64,000 nt of DNA, taken from positions 62,001 through 126,000 of the forward strand of contig NZ_JAKGSD010000008.1 in NCBI RefSeq assembly GCF_021654135.1, in the 5' to 3' direction. The stretch's first letter is position 1, and each line of letters begins with the position of its first letter. The translations under genes were made by a program, and so were the position numbers. The notes beneath the pieces were generated by a model, which searched no databases, had not been told where the DNA came from, and was given only the letters and a program-made list of their open reading frames with translations. Below are positions 33,740-43,432 of the stretch, piece by piece. Source of the DNA: Amycolatopsis tucumanensis (GTDB taxonomy: Bacteria > Actinomycetota > Actinomycetes > Mycobacteriales > Pseudonocardiaceae).

Positions 33740-33825
33740 CTGTTGGGGAAGCTGTTGAGCTGCTGTCATCCAGGTGGCGAAGCCACTTCAAACCCCGCTG
33801 TCAACTAGCCGCCACTGTGCGTTCG

Positions 33826-34662
33826 CTAGTCGTTCTGCAGGTACGACAGCAGGCGCAGGATCTCCAGGTAGAGCCAGACCAGGGTGGTCATCAGGCCGAA
33901 CGCGGCGAACCACGCCCACTTGGCCGGCATGCCCGCCCGGATCATCTGGTCGGCCGCGTCGAAGTCGAGCAGCAGGCAGAACGCCGCGACGCCGATGACC
34001 ACGAGGCTGAAGATGATGGCGAGCGCGCCACCGTCCCGCAGGCCCATGTTCACGCCGAAGAGGCCGAGCACGAGGTTGGCCAGCATCAGGATCACGACAC
34101 CCGCCAGGGCGCCCATCACCCACTTGGTCAGCTTCGGCGTCACCTTCACCGCGCCGGTCTTGTAGACGACCAGCATGCCGATGAACACACCCGCGGTGCC
34201 CAGGATCGCCTGCAGGGCGATGCCGGGGTAGAGCATCTCGAAGAGCCCGGTGATCGCACCGAGGAACACACCCTCGGCCGCCGAGTACAGCAGCGTCATC
34301 GGGCCGCTCGGCTTCTGCCGGAAGATCATGATCAGCGACAGCACCAGGCCGACGATCATGCCGCCGAGCATCAGCCCGAGCACCGGGCCGAGCGCGTTGG
34401 CGTCAGCCTGGCTCTGCGCCCAGATCGCGGCGAGGACACCGGTGATCAGGGCGACGCCGAGGCTCATCCCGGTCTTGATGACGACGTCGTCGACCGTCAT
34501 GGGACGTTCGGTCGCCGGCGCCTGCTGCGCGCCGTACCCCGACGGCATGCCGTAACCGGGCATGCCCTGGGGCTGGTTGAAGCCTACGTTCGGCCCGTAA
34601 GAGCCGTATCCCGCGCTGCCGGTGGGCAGGTTGCGGAACGCTGGGTTGCTTGTGGAACGCAC
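33826..34662 (-). CDS. Bax inhibitor-1/YccA-type membrane protein
   Basis: 278 residues from GTG 34662, preceded by AGGAGG at five bases. A Gly/Tyr/Pro-rich cytoplasmic N-terminus (to about residue 50) precedes seven hydrophobic segments, among them TGMSLGVALITGVLAAIWAQ, LGLMLGGMIVGLVLSLIMIF and VVIGVAAFCLLLDFDAADQM. The last segment contains the conserved LDFDAAD aspartates of the TMBIM/BI-1 family, linked in other bacteria to a pH-gated calcium leak. Physiological role here is not known. Confidence 0.87.
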   Translation of the reverse strand: MRSTSNPAFRNLPTGSAGYGSYGPNVGFNQPQGMPGYGMPSGYGAQQAPATERPMTVDDVVIKTGMSLGVALITGVLAAIWAQSQADANALGPVLGLMLGGMIVGLVLSLIMIFRQKPSGPMTLLYSAAEGVFLGAITGLFEMLYPGIALQAILGTAGVFIGMLVVYKTGAVKVTPKLTKWVMGALAGVVILMLANLVLGLFGVNMGLRDGGALAIIFSLVVIGVAAFCLLLDFDAADQMIRAGMPAKWAWFAAFGLMTTLVWLYLEILRLLSYLQND

Positions 34663-34853
34663 CTGATCCTCCTGGATCTACTGGCACCTGCATCAGGTTC
34701 AACGTCGGCAGCGCCCTGCCGGTTCCCGTTCAAGTAAAGGCGACTTTACTCGCGTCCGCTGATCGTTCCGGGGACCCCGTGCACTATGACTGTGGTCACG
34801 ACGGCCGCGGCGGCGGACAATGCAGCCGGGCGACGACGGCGGAGGGCAGGCAC

Positions 34854-36848
34854 ATGACCGGGTATCTGGTGACCGGGGCGACCGGGCTGATCGGGCGCCA
34901 CTTCACCCCGCTGCTGCTGGCCAGGGCGGAGGTCGACCAGGTGTTCCTGCTGGTCCGCGAGAAGTCGCGGGAGCGGCTGACGGACCTGGTCAACGGCTGG
35001 CCGCACCCGGAGAAGGTGACGCTGGTCGACGGCGACATCGGCCGCGAGGACCTCGGCATCGCGGAGGACGTGCGCGCCGGGCTGCGGGGCCGGGTCGACG
35101 GTCTGGTCCACCTGGCCGCGCTGTACGACCTGACCGCCGACGACGCGACGAGCGTCAAGGCCAACGTCGAGGGCACCCGCAACGTGCTGGAACTGGCCGC
35201 CGACATCCAGGCCGGCTGCCTGCACCACGTGTCGTCGGTGGCCGTGGCCGGCGACCACGAGGGCGTGTTCACCGAGGACATGTTCGACACCGGCCAGCGC
35301 CTGCCCACGCCGTACCACCGGACGAAGTTCGAGGCCGAGCGCCTGGTGCGGCAGCAGTCCGAGGTGCCGTGGCGGGTGTACCGGCCCGCGGTCGTGGTGG
35401 GTCACTCGCAGACCGGCGAGATGGACAAGATCGACGGCCCGTACTACCTCTTCCCCGCGATCAGCAGGCTCGCCGCGCTGCCGAACCTGCCGCTCGCCGG
35501 CCCGGACCTGGGCGACACGAACGTCGTCCCGGTCGACTACGTGGCCAGGGCGCTGCTGGAACTGGTGGTCAAGCCGGGGCTGGACGGGCGGGCGTTCCAC
35601 CTGGTCAGCCCGGAGCCGCAGTCGGTGATCTGCGTCTACAACGCCTTCGCCCGCGCGGCCGGGGCGCCGACGATCAACGTCGAGCTGGACCGGCGGCTGT
35701 CCCGGGGCCTGCTGAAACTGGCCCGGCTGAGCGAGCACGTGCCGGGTGTGACGATCACGCGCGACGCGTTCCTGGAGCGCCTCGGCATCCCGGCCGTGCT
35801 GCTGGACACGCTGTCGTTCCCATCGGTCTTCTCCTCGGCCGCGACCCGCAAGGAGCTCGCGGCCAGCGGCGTCGACGTGCCCCGGATCGAGGACTACGCG
35901 CCCGCGCTGTGGCGGTACTGGCGCGAGCACCTCGACCCGTTCCGCGCCCGCAAGCACGGGCCGCGAGGCGAGCTGGACGGCCGCCGCGTGATCATCACCG
36001 GCGCGTCGTCGGGCATCGGACGGGCGACCGCGTTGAAGGTGGCGGCCGAGGGCGGGGTGCCGCTGCTGGTCGCGCGGCGGGAGCCGGAGCTGGCGGAGGT
36101 GCGCGACGAGATCGTCGCCGCGGGCGGCTACGCCTCGATCTACCCGGCCGACCTGACCGACGAGGAGGCCGTGCGCAAGATCGTCGACCAGATGCTGGCC
36201 GAGCACGGGCGCATCGACATGCTGGTCAACAACGCGGGCCGGTCGATCCGCCGGTCGATCAAGCTGTCCTACGACCGCTTCCACGACTACGAGCGCGCGA
36301 TGGCGATCAACTACTTCGGCGCGGTGCGGCTGATCCTCGCGGTGCTGCCGCACATGGCCGAGCGGAAGTTCGGGCACGTGGTCAACGTGTCGTCGATCGG
36401 CGTGCAGGGCATCGCGCCGCGGTTCTCCGCGTACGTCGCGTCGAAGGCGGCGCTGGACTACTTCAGCAAGATCGCGGCGACCGAGACCCACGGTGACGGC
36501 ATCACGTTCACGACCATCCACATGCCACTGGTCCGCACGCCGATGATCCGGCCGACGAAGATCTACGACGCGTTCCCGACGAAGTCGCCGGACCAGGCCG
36601 CGGACATGGTGGTGCGCGCGCTGAAGAACCGGCCCAAGCACATCGGCACCCCGGAGGGGTACCTGATCCAAGCGGCGTACACGCTGCTGCCGGGGCTGGT
36701 CGACGCCATCGCGTACGAGGGTTACCGCGTCTTCCCCGACTCGACGGCCGCGGGCGGCAGCGGTGAGCTGCGGATCGGGAAGGGCGAGCGGCACCTGTCC
36801 CGCGCGGCGAACGCCCTCGTCAAGCTGACCAGGGGTTTCCACTGGTGA
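34854..36848 (+). CDS. Two-domain fatty acyl reductase-like SDR protein
   Basis: 664 residues from ATG 34854 with GGAGGG about eight bases upstream. Domain 1 (about 1-370) is an extended NAD(P)-binding reductase: GYLVTGATGLIGRHF and the YHRTK catalytic pair near residue 154. Domain 2 (about 375-660) is a classical short-chain dehydrogenase: VIITGASSGIGRAT, LVNNAGRSIRRS, NVSSIGVQGIAPRFSAYVAS with the YVASK pair near 528. This order matches bacterial fatty acyl-CoA reductases (marine FAR, mycobacterial Rv3391 type) that make fatty aldehydes or alcohols for wax esters. Substrate is inferred. It stands alone, followed 59 bp later by the coiled-coil gene. Confidence 0.82.
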   Translation: MTGYLVTGATGLIGRHFTPLLLARAEVDQVFLLVREKSRERLTDLVNGWPHPEKVTLVDGDIGREDLGIAEDVRAGLRGRVDGLVHLAALYDLTADDATSVKANVEGTRNVLELAADIQAGCLHHVSSVAVAGDHEGVFTEDMFDTGQRLPTPYHRTKFEAERLVRQQSEVPWRVYRPAVVVGHSQTGEMDKIDGPYYLFPAISRLAALPNLPLAGPDLGDTNVVPVDYVARALLELVVKPGLDGRAFHLVSPEPQSVICVYNAFARAAGAPTINVELDRRLSRGLLKLARLSEHVPGVTITRDAFLERLGIPAVLLDTLSFPSVFSSAATRKELAASGVDVPRIEDYAPALWRYWREHLDPFRARKHGPRGELDGRRVIITGASSGIGRATALKVAAEGGVPLLVARREPELAEVRDEIVAAGGYASIYPADLTDEEAVRKIVDQMLAEHGRIDMLVNNAGRSIRRSIKLSYDRFHDYERAMAINYFGAVRLILAVLPHMAERKFGHVVNVSSIGVQGIAPRFSAYVASKAALDYFSKIAATETHGDGITFTTIHMPLVRTPMIRPTKIYDAFPTKSPDQAADMVVRALKNRPKHIGTPEGYLIQAAYTLLPGLVDAIAYEGYRVFPDSTAAGGSGELRIGKGERHLSRAANALVKLTRGFHW

Positions 36849-36907
36849 GTGACACACCGGGCGTGGCCTGACCGTGTTAACACGCTGTGCGCGGGTACGG
36901 TTTTCGC

Positions 36908-38386
36908 ATGGTCTCTGAGCGCGACAGCCTGCTCCCGTTGCGGCGTGAGTACAACCAGGTGTGGCACGGCTTCGACCGCGGCCAGGTGCTGCAGTACCTG
37001 GATCACGTCGAGGCGAACCTGCGCCGGGTGATGGCTGATCGCGACAACGCGATGGCCAAGGTGTCCAACCTGTCGCGCGAGCTGGAGGGCGCGCGCGGGG
37101 AGATCGCGCGGCTGCGCAACCGGGTCGAGGAGCTGAAGCGGCCGCCGGAGCGGGTCGAGGACCTCGACGAGCGCATGCAGCGCACCGTTGAGCTGGCGGA
37201 GATGCGCGCCGAGGAGATCACGTCGCGCGCGCAGGTCGCGGCGGAGGAGCACTGGAGCGCGACGACCGAGCTGTCCGGGAAGCTGCGTGAGCGGTACCAG
37301 AAGCTGCTGGCGGAGCTGGACACGCACGGGCAGGCCCTGCAGGCCGAGCACAAGCGGGCGCTGGAGGCGACGAAGGCGGAGGTCGAGCGCCTGACGTCGG
37401 AGGCGACACGGCGGCGGACGCAGCTGGACATCGAGGCCGAGCGCAAGCGGCGCACCGTGCAGCACGACTTCGAGCAGTCGATGGCGTCGCAGCGGGCCGC
37501 GCTGGAGAAGCACATCGCCGACCAGCAGACGGCGAGCAAGCAGCAGGCCGAGCGGCGCATCGCGGAGGCGACCGCCGAGGCGAAGCGCCTGGTCGACGAG
37601 GCCAGCGCGAGGGCCCGCGCGATGGTCGAGGACGCGACCGCGAGGGCGGAGAAACGCGAACGCGAGGCGCGGCAGCTGGTGGAGCGCCTGACGCGGATCA
37701 GCACGGAGGTCGCCGGGCGGCTCCGCAAGACCGACGAGGTGCTGGCCCGCAGCCAGTCGACGCTGGAGCCGCTGCGGGAGGAGTCCGTGGTGGACATGAG
37801 CCGCCCGGTGGATGATGCGGGCGACGGCATGAAGACGGTGCCCGCGGTGAAGCCGGCGGTGAACTCCGCGGCAGTGAAGACGGCGGTGGTGAAGCCGGTT
37901 GGCGGGCCGGGTGCTGGTGGGCCGGGTGCCGGTGGCGCGAGTGCCGGTGGGTCCAGTGCTGGTGGGCCGGGTGCCGGTGGCGCGAGTGCCGGTGGGCCCG
38001 GTGCCGGTGGGTCCAACGCTGGTGGGCCGGGTGCCGGTGGCGCGAGTGCCGGTGGGTCCAGTGCTGGTGGACCGAGCGCTGGTGGCGCAGCCGCGAGCGC
38101 GGCGAAGCCGGGTCCCGGCGGCGCAGCGGCCGGACGCCCGGCAGCGGGACCGGCCGCGGGCGGTCAGGGCGGTTCGAACACCAACAGCCAGGGCGGCCCG
38201 GCCAGTGAAGCTCCGGCAGGCGGCAAGCCCAACCCGCCGAAGGCAGCACCGGCCGCGAAGCCCGGTGGCGGAGCCCGCCCGGTGACGGGCAAGCCGCCCG
38301 CGGCTCTCGCCGGCCCGGCCGCCATGGCGGAAGGGCAGCAGCCGCCGAAGCCGCTCGCCAAGCGGCCGCAGTCCACTAAGAAGTAG
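36908..38386 (+). CDS. DivIVA-like coiled-coil protein with Gly-rich pentapeptide tail
   Basis: 492 residues from ATG 36908; TACGGT six bases upstream suggests a leaderless start. Residues 8-55 resemble the DivIVA/cell-division-initiation membrane-targeting head (LRREYNQVWHGFDRGQVLQY). A long charged coiled coil follows to about residue 295 (ARGEIARLRNRVEELKRPPE; RIAEATAEAKRLVDEASARA). The tail from about 330 carries some twelve GG-spaced pentads such as GAGGP, GASAGG and GSSAGG, then a basic end. It probably forms polar or cytoskeletal scaffolds, as SCO5397-like or Scy/FilP proteins do; that is inference. The stop region is duplicated 25 bp downstream. Confidence 0.75.
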   Translation: MVSERDSLLPLRREYNQVWHGFDRGQVLQYLDHVEANLRRVMADRDNAMAKVSNLSRELEGARGEIARLRNRVEELKRPPERVEDLDERMQRTVELAEMRAEEITSRAQVAAEEHWSATTELSGKLRERYQKLLAELDTHGQALQAEHKRALEATKAEVERLTSEATRRRTQLDIEAERKRRTVQHDFEQSMASQRAALEKHIADQQTASKQQAERRIAEATAEAKRLVDEASARARAMVEDATARAEKREREARQLVERLTRISTEVAGRLRKTDEVLARSQSTLEPLREESVVDMSRPVDDAGDGMKTVPAVKPAVNSAAVKTAVVKPVGGPGAGGPGAGGASAGGSSAGGPGAGGASAGGPGAGGSNAGGPGAGGASAGGSSAGGPSAGGAAASAAKPGPGGAAAGRPAAGPAAGGQGGSNTNSQGGPASEAPAGGKPNPPKAAPAAKPGGGARPVTGKPPAALAGPAAMAEGQQPPKPLAKRPQSTKK

Positions 38387-38411
38387 GCGACCCCAGCCCA
38401 CTACGAAGTAA
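38371..38411 (+). repeat. Tandem copy of the DivIVA-like gene's stop region
   Basis: GTCCACTAAGAAGTAG (38371-38386, the last codons and stop) is followed at a 25-bp step by GCCCACTACGAAGTAA (38396-38411), again ending in an in-register stop. The remaining gap to the amidase stop (38412-38595) has no gene. Confidence 0.65.
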
Positions 38412-38595
38412 AGCCGCCGGAGGCGGTCTCAGCCCCCGTGGGAAGCCGCCCCGCGCAGCCCACCGGAGGCGGCGCCGCACCTCGGCTGCCCGGGCAGCGC
38501 GGCGGCTGCACGGACCGCCGGTCCCGTCATCGGCTCGCGCCCACCACTCCAGTTGATCGACGGGCGCCGCCCAGCCCCGCCCGGTCAACACCCGG

Positions 38596-39897
38596 CTAGG
38601 GCAACCGGGGCCAGGGGTTCAGCTCCTCCAGCTGCGCGGCCAGCGCCAGCAGCCTCGCCTCGCCGCCGGGGCTGGTCACCAGCTGCACCCCGATCGGCAG
38701 GCCCTTCGGCGTGCGGCCCGCCGGTACGGAGATCGCCGGGTAGCCGGACAGGTTCCACAGGCCCGTGAAGCCCGCCAGGGCCACCGACGGCAGCGCGTTC
38801 GCCAGGCACGACCGCCCATGCCAGGCCGCCGCCTTCGGGGGCATCGTCGCGAGCGTCGGGGTGATCAGCACGTCCTGCCCGGCGAAGAACTCCGCCGCCC
38901 GCGCCGTCCAGCGGCGGGCCGTACCAGGTGTCACCAGCCGCCGCGCGGCGCGGCCGATCCGCACGTGCCGCTGCGTCCGCGGCTGCAGCGCGTCGAAGTC
39001 CACCTCGGACGCCTGCTCGGCCGGGCCGGCGAACCACCGCTCCAGGATCCCGGCCACCGGCTCCACCCCGTACCGCGGCCGCGCGCGAGACACGCGATGC
39101 CCGGACCCCGCCAGCAGGTCCGCCACCCGCTCGACCGCCGCCGTCAGCGGGCGCGGCACCGGCGCGCGCGTCAGCGGCACCTCGGTCGACACCGCGATCC
39201 GCAGCCGACCCGGCTCGCGCACCTCGGCGAACTCCGGCCGGCCCGCCAGCACCGACAACAGCAACGCCGCGTCCGCCACCGTCGTCGCCAGGCTGCCATG
39301 CGCGGACATCCCGAACCAGCCCTCCTCGGCCAGCACGTCCGCCCCCGGCTTGATGCCCACCAGCCCGCACATCGCCGCGGGCAGCCGGATCGAGCCGAGC
39401 CCGTCGGTGCCGTGCGCGACCGGCACCAGTCCCGCCGCCACCGCCGCCGCGCTGCCGCCCGACGAACCGCCCGCCGTGTACTCCGGCGCCCACGGGTTGC
39501 GCGTCACGGCCTCGGGCGAGTCGGTCATCGGCCAGATGCACAGCTCCGGCACGCGCGTGATCCCGACGACCACCGCGCCGGCCTCCCGCAGCCGCCGCAC
39601 CACCAAGTGGTCCGAACCAGCCGGCCGGGCCGTGGCGGTCCCGCGCGTCACGGTCTCGCCCGCGATCCCGGCGACGTCCTTGACCGCGACCGGCACCCCG
39701 GCCAGCGGCAGCTCCGCCAGGTCCGGGCGCGAGCGCAGCGCTCCGGCCTCCGCCACCGCCTCGTCCGCCCGCACCCGGCGGAACGCGCCCACCACCCGGT
39801 CCGCGGCCTCGATGCCCGCGATCACCCGTTCGGTCTCCCGCACCGGGTCCACCGTTCCGGCCCGCACCGCGTCGGCCAGCTCCTTCGCCGTCACCAT
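38596..39897 (-). CDS. Amidase signature family enzyme
   Basis: 433 residues. The Ser-cisSer-Lys triad is visible: lysine about residue 75 in VPVAVKDVAGI, cis-serine about 146 in YTAGGSSGGSAAAVAAG, and nucleophile about 167 in GTDGLGSIRLPAAMCGLVGI. Note that it has GLGSIRLPA where most members have GGSIRxPA. It hydrolyses an amide, possibly a small or aryl amide; GatA is unlikely because the partner genes are missing. Start at ATG 39897. The upstream 620 bp to the conservon contain no gene. Confidence 0.85.
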   Translation of the reverse strand: MVTAKELADAVRAGTVDPVRETERVIAGIEAADRVVGAFRRVRADEAVAEAGALRSRPDLAELPLAGVPVAVKDVAGIAGETVTRGTATARPAGSDHLVVRRLREAGAVVVGITRVPELCIWPMTDSPEAVTRNPWAPEYTAGGSSGGSAAAVAAGLVPVAHGTDGLGSIRLPAAMCGLVGIKPGADVLAEEGWFGMSAHGSLATTVADAALLLSVLAGRPEFAEVREPGRLRIAVSTEVPLTRAPVPRPLTAAVERVADLLAGSGHRVSRARPRYGVEPVAGILERWFAGPAEQASEVDFDALQPRTQRHVRIGRAARRLVTPGTARRWTARAAEFFAGQDVLITPTLATMPPKAAAWHGRSCLANALPSVALAGFTGLWNLSGYPAISVPAGRTPKGLPIGVQLVTSPGGEARLLALAAQLEELNPWPRLP

Positions 39898-40520
39898 GCG
39901 AAAACCCTATAGAACAATTCGCGACCCAATTGCCGGTCGCGTGAGCGGCCGATCACGCAGCGATCCGGGTAATGTCGGATTCGTCACGGTTACCGGCGCA
40001 CGAAACGTGATCGGCGCGTGCACCCACCGTGAGACGACCTGATCAGCGCCATCCTCCGAAAAGGACCCGCGACGGCCGAGGTGGCCAGGACCCCTTGCGC
40101 CACAGTTAGAATCGCGTTCGGAACCCCGGTACCTCATCGATAAAGGTGTGAGAGATCACAGAAGGAACAAGCGCGACAGCGCCCGCTACGACCATCCGGA
40201 GTAGCCGGCGAGACCATCCAGCGGAATAGAACCCGCGGAACGCTTCGGCATTCCCCGGACTCGCCAAGGATCTGCGCGGCCCGTCGGTCGGGACGTAACG
40301 AGATCATATAGCGGGACGACAATATCCGCGCGGCTGACAATGCCCCCGACCCCTCACCGGAGAGGCGGCGAGCGCGGACGGAACGTGAAGTTGACTCATA
40401 CTTGTCCGGGCTGGTTCACTCTCCCGGTCGCAGAACCCACCGCGGTTCCTGTGCGCAGCGTCAACTCGGGTCCGGGGGCCGAGGCCATCACATCGAGTTG
40501 CGGGAAGGCTCTTCAGAGCG
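39898..40520. other. Gene-free upstream region of the conservon
   Basis: 623 bp between the amidase start and the divergent histidine kinase start. Base composition is less GC-rich than the surroundings (for example GAGATCATATAGCGGGACGA near 40300). No supported gene. TTGACT at 40391-40396 could be a -35, with a weak TTCACT at 40415-40420. The length suggests a complex promoter or a long 5' leader for cvnA. Confidence 0.5.
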
Positions 40521-43025
40521 TTGAAAAAGGTATTCGGAACACGTAGGCGGCGTGCTTCGATCCGGTCGAGGGTGCTCGCGATCGCGATCGTGCCCAGTGT
40601 CGCCCTGCTGCTCGCCGGCGTGGCGCTCGCGGGCTACCTGGTCGTGCAGGCGGTGAACGCCCGCGAATTCGCGACGAAGGTCCACGACTCGGCCGAGCCC
40701 GGCGCCCTCTTCTTCGGCGCGGTGCGCGCGGAGCGCGTGCTGACCCTGCGCACGCTGGCGAGCAACGGCGCGCCCGGCGCGGATCTGATCCAGGCCCGCG
40801 CGAAGCTGGACACCACGGCCGCGCGGATGGCCACCGTGCTGCAGGACATGGTCGACGACGCGCCGGACTCGGTGCGCCAGAGCATCGCCAAGACCAGCGC
40901 GAACTTCGCCCAGCTGCCGGAGCTGCGCCAGCGCGTCGACAGCAGGCAGGCGTCGCCGCTGGAGGCCTACGCCTTCTACAACCGCATCATCGACGAGTTC
41001 GCCACCGGTCTGAACGGCGTCGCCGAGGGCGCGCCGGACGCGCAGACCGCGTTCCTCCGCGTCACCGCGATGCCGCTGTTCACCGCGGCCGACGCGATGT
41101 CCCGCGGTGACGCGCTGGCGGCCGCCGGCATCGCCGGCCGCGGTCTGTCCGAGGAGGAGTTCCGCACCTACATCAGCCAGGTCGGCGCCTACCACGCCGA
41201 GCTGGAGGTCGCCGCGCCGCAGATGATCCCGTCGGTGCGCGCCAAGTACGAGGCGCTGCTGGCGAGCCCGGCGTGGGACACGCTGAGCATCGTTGAAAAC
41301 GCTTTCCTCCGCGGCAACCAGGACTCGCTCCCGGTGCCCGAGGCGCAGTGGCGCGACGCCGCGACCCAGGTCGGGAACGCGCTGATGGGCCTCTACATCG
41401 AGCAGAGCTCCAACGCCACGAACGTCGGCCTGGAAAGCGGTGACCGGACGCTGGTCACCTCGATCATCGCCGGCGCCGCCGCGCTGATCGTCTCCTTCGC
41501 GGTGTTCTTCTTCGCCTGGCGCCTGTCCAACCGCCTGATCCAGCGCCTCGGCCGGCTCCGCGAGGAGACCCTGGAGGCCGCCGAGACGCAGCTGCCGCAG
41601 CTGGTCGAGCGGGTCCGCACCGGCGAGGCCGTCGACCTCGACACCGAGGTCGCGCTGCTGGACCACGGCGACGACGAGATCGGCCAGGTCGCCGACGCGT
41701 TCAACAAGGCGCAGCAGACCGCCATCGCGGCCGCGGTCGACGAGGCCAAGACCCGTGAGGGCACCAAGAAGGTCTTCCTCAACATCGCGCACCGCAGCCA
41801 GGTGCTGGTGCACCGGCAGCTCAAGGCGCTCGACGAGGCCGAGCGCAAGCAGGAGGACCCGGACCAGCTGGACATGCTGTTCCGCCTGGACCACCTGTCC
41901 ACCCGCGCCCGCCGCAACGCGGAGAACCTGATCATCCTCGGCGGCGAGCGGCCGGGACGGCAGTGGCGCAACCCCGTCGCGCTGGCCGACCTGATCCGCG
42001 GCGCCACCGGCGAGACCGAGGACTACGCGCGCGTCACCGTCGGCAAGCTGCCGAACGTCGCGGTCGCCGGCCCGGTCGTCGCCGACCTCGTGCACCTGCT
42101 CGCCGAGCTGCTCGACAACGCCACCTCGTTCTCGCCGCCGAACTCGCGGGTCGAGGTGTTCGGCGACGTCGTCGGCAAGGGCGTGGTCATCGAGATCGAG
42201 GACCAGGGTCTGGGCATCGAGCCGGAGCAGGCCGAGGAACTGAACGCGATGCTGCGGGAACCGCCGGACTTCAGCGTCATGGCGCTGTCCGCGGAACCGC
42301 GCCTCGGCTTGTTCGTGGTCGCGCGGCTGGCGTCCCGGCACGGGATTTCGGTGACCCTGCGCGAATCCGCCTACGGTGGCACGCGGGCAATCGTGCTCGT
42401 GCGGTCCGAGCTGCTGGCTCCGGTGCCGCAGCCGGAGGACGGGCAGCAGCCCGAGGAGGCGCTGGTCCCGGCGCAGAGCGTGCCGTCGCACCGCTGGCCG
42501 GAGGAGGCCGACACCGCACCCGAGCCGGCCGGCACCAACGGGCACCGCGAGGAGCCTCCGGCGCGGGTGGATCTGTTCCGCGCCAACGTTCCGGCCGCCC
42601 CGCCGGAACCGCCGCCCGCCCCGCCGCAGCAGCCCGCGCCGTCGCAGCACTCCGCCCTGCAGCAGCACCAGGCGCCGCCGCAGCGGCCGCAGGTGCCGTT
42701 GCGGGCGCCGCTGGACTCGCGGCCGCCGCTGGACACCCGCGTGCCGATCGACACGCGGCCACCGCAGTCCCGGCCACCGCAGCACGCGGGGCCGATCTCG
42801 CCGGACCGCCCGCCGCTGCCGCGGCGGCGACGGCAGCAGAACCTGGCCCCGCAGTTGAGGAAGGACGAGGAGACCACCACCTTCAGCGCCGCCACCGACC
42901 ACAGCACCGTGCCCTCGGACAGCCCGGAGCAGGCCCGCAGCCGGCTTTCGGCGTTCCAGCAGGGCACCCGCCGCGCTCGTGAACAGGATCCGAGCACCAC
43001 CGACATTCTGGGAGAGCACACGTGA
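40521..43025 (+). CDS. cvnA: Conservon sensor histidine kinase-like protein CvnA
   Basis: 834 residues from TTG 40521 (ribosome site weak). One membrane span near residues 18-40 (VLAIAIVPSVALLLAGVALA), an outside nitrate-sensor-like domain (GALFFGAVRAERVLTLRTLA), a second span near 315-335 (IIAGAAALIVSFAVFFFAW), a HAMP-like linker, then DHLSTRARRNAENLIILGG, the usual dimer/His region of this group. The GHKL ATPase follows: LAELLDNATSFSPPNSRVEV and VIEIEDQGLGIEPEQ. The last 190 residues are Pro/Gln-rich and disordered. Conservon kinases act with a roadblock protein, a DUF742 protein and a small GTPase in a G-protein-like membrane complex; all three follow with overlapping codons. Confidence 0.88.
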   Translation: MKKVFGTRRRRASIRSRVLAIAIVPSVALLLAGVALAGYLVVQAVNAREFATKVHDSAEPGALFFGAVRAERVLTLRTLASNGAPGADLIQARAKLDTTAARMATVLQDMVDDAPDSVRQSIAKTSANFAQLPELRQRVDSRQASPLEAYAFYNRIIDEFATGLNGVAEGAPDAQTAFLRVTAMPLFTAADAMSRGDALAAAGIAGRGLSEEEFRTYISQVGAYHAELEVAAPQMIPSVRAKYEALLASPAWDTLSIVENAFLRGNQDSLPVPEAQWRDAATQVGNALMGLYIEQSSNATNVGLESGDRTLVTSIIAGAAALIVSFAVFFFAWRLSNRLIQRLGRLREETLEAAETQLPQLVERVRTGEAVDLDTEVALLDHGDDEIGQVADAFNKAQQTAIAAAVDEAKTREGTKKVFLNIAHRSQVLVHRQLKALDEAERKQEDPDQLDMLFRLDHLSTRARRNAENLIILGGERPGRQWRNPVALADLIRGATGETEDYARVTVGKLPNVAVAGPVVADLVHLLAELLDNATSFSPPNSRVEVFGDVVGKGVVIEIEDQGLGIEPEQAEELNAMLREPPDFSVMALSAEPRLGLFVVARLASRHGISVTLRESAYGGTRAIVLVRSELLAPVPQPEDGQQPEEALVPAQSVPSHRWPEEADTAPEPAGTNGHREEPPARVDLFRANVPAAPPEPPPAPPQQPAPSQHSALQQHQAPPQRPQVPLRAPLDSRPPLDTRVPIDTRPPQSRPPQHAGPISPDRPPLPRRRRQQNLAPQLRKDEETTTFSAATDHSTVPSDSPEQARSRLSAFQQGTRRAREQDPSTTDILGEHT

Positions 43026-43432
43026 CGAACGCGGGAATCAACGAGCTGGACTGGCTCCTCGACGACCTCCTGCAGCAGGTCGTCGGAGCGGACCGGGCGG
43101 TTGTGCTGTCGGCCGACGGTCTGCTCATCGGCCGGTCGACCAACCTGTCCGAAGAGGACGGCGAGCACCTGTCGGCGGTGGCGTCGGCGTTCCAGAGCCT
43201 CGCCAAGGGCACCGGGCGCCACTTCGGCGGCGGCGCGGTGCGCCAGACCGTCGTGGAGATGGACCACGCGTTCCTGTTCGTCACCACGGCCGGGCACGGC
43301 GCCTGCCTCGCGCTGCTGACCGCGGCCGACGTCGACATGGGCCTCGTCGCCTACGCGATGAACATGATGGTCAAGCGGGTCGGCGCGGCGCTGAGCGCGG
43401 CGCCACGAGTTGAGCAGCAAAGCACGCCATGA
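43022..43432 (+). CDS. cvnB: Conservon roadblock/LC7 protein CvnB
   Basis: 136 residues. The GTG at 43022 overlaps the cvnA stop (GTGA). Roadblock/LC7 fold: LDWLLDDLLQQVVGADRAVV, LSADGLLIGRSTNLSEEDGE and GGGAVRQTVVEMDHAFLFVT. In characterised conservons CvnB is a GTPase-regulating partner of CvnD, analogous to MglB. Cytoplasmic, likely membrane-associated through CvnA. Confidence 0.9.
   Translation: MTNAGINELDWLLDDLLQQVVGADRAVVLSADGLLIGRSTNLSEEDGEHLSAVASAFQSLAKGTGRHFGGGAVRQTVVEMDHAFLFVTTAGHGACLALLTAADVDMGLVAYAMNMMVKRVGAALSAAPRVEQQSTP

Noticed and set aside
33740..33825. tRNA-like hairpin near 33770
   Set aside because: GGTGGCGAAGCCACT folds as one stem, but no cloverleaf, anticodon arm or TTC loop could be assembled.
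40488..43019. 843-residue minus-strand frame
   Set aside because: Antisense shadow of cvnA, which has clear domains on the plus strand.
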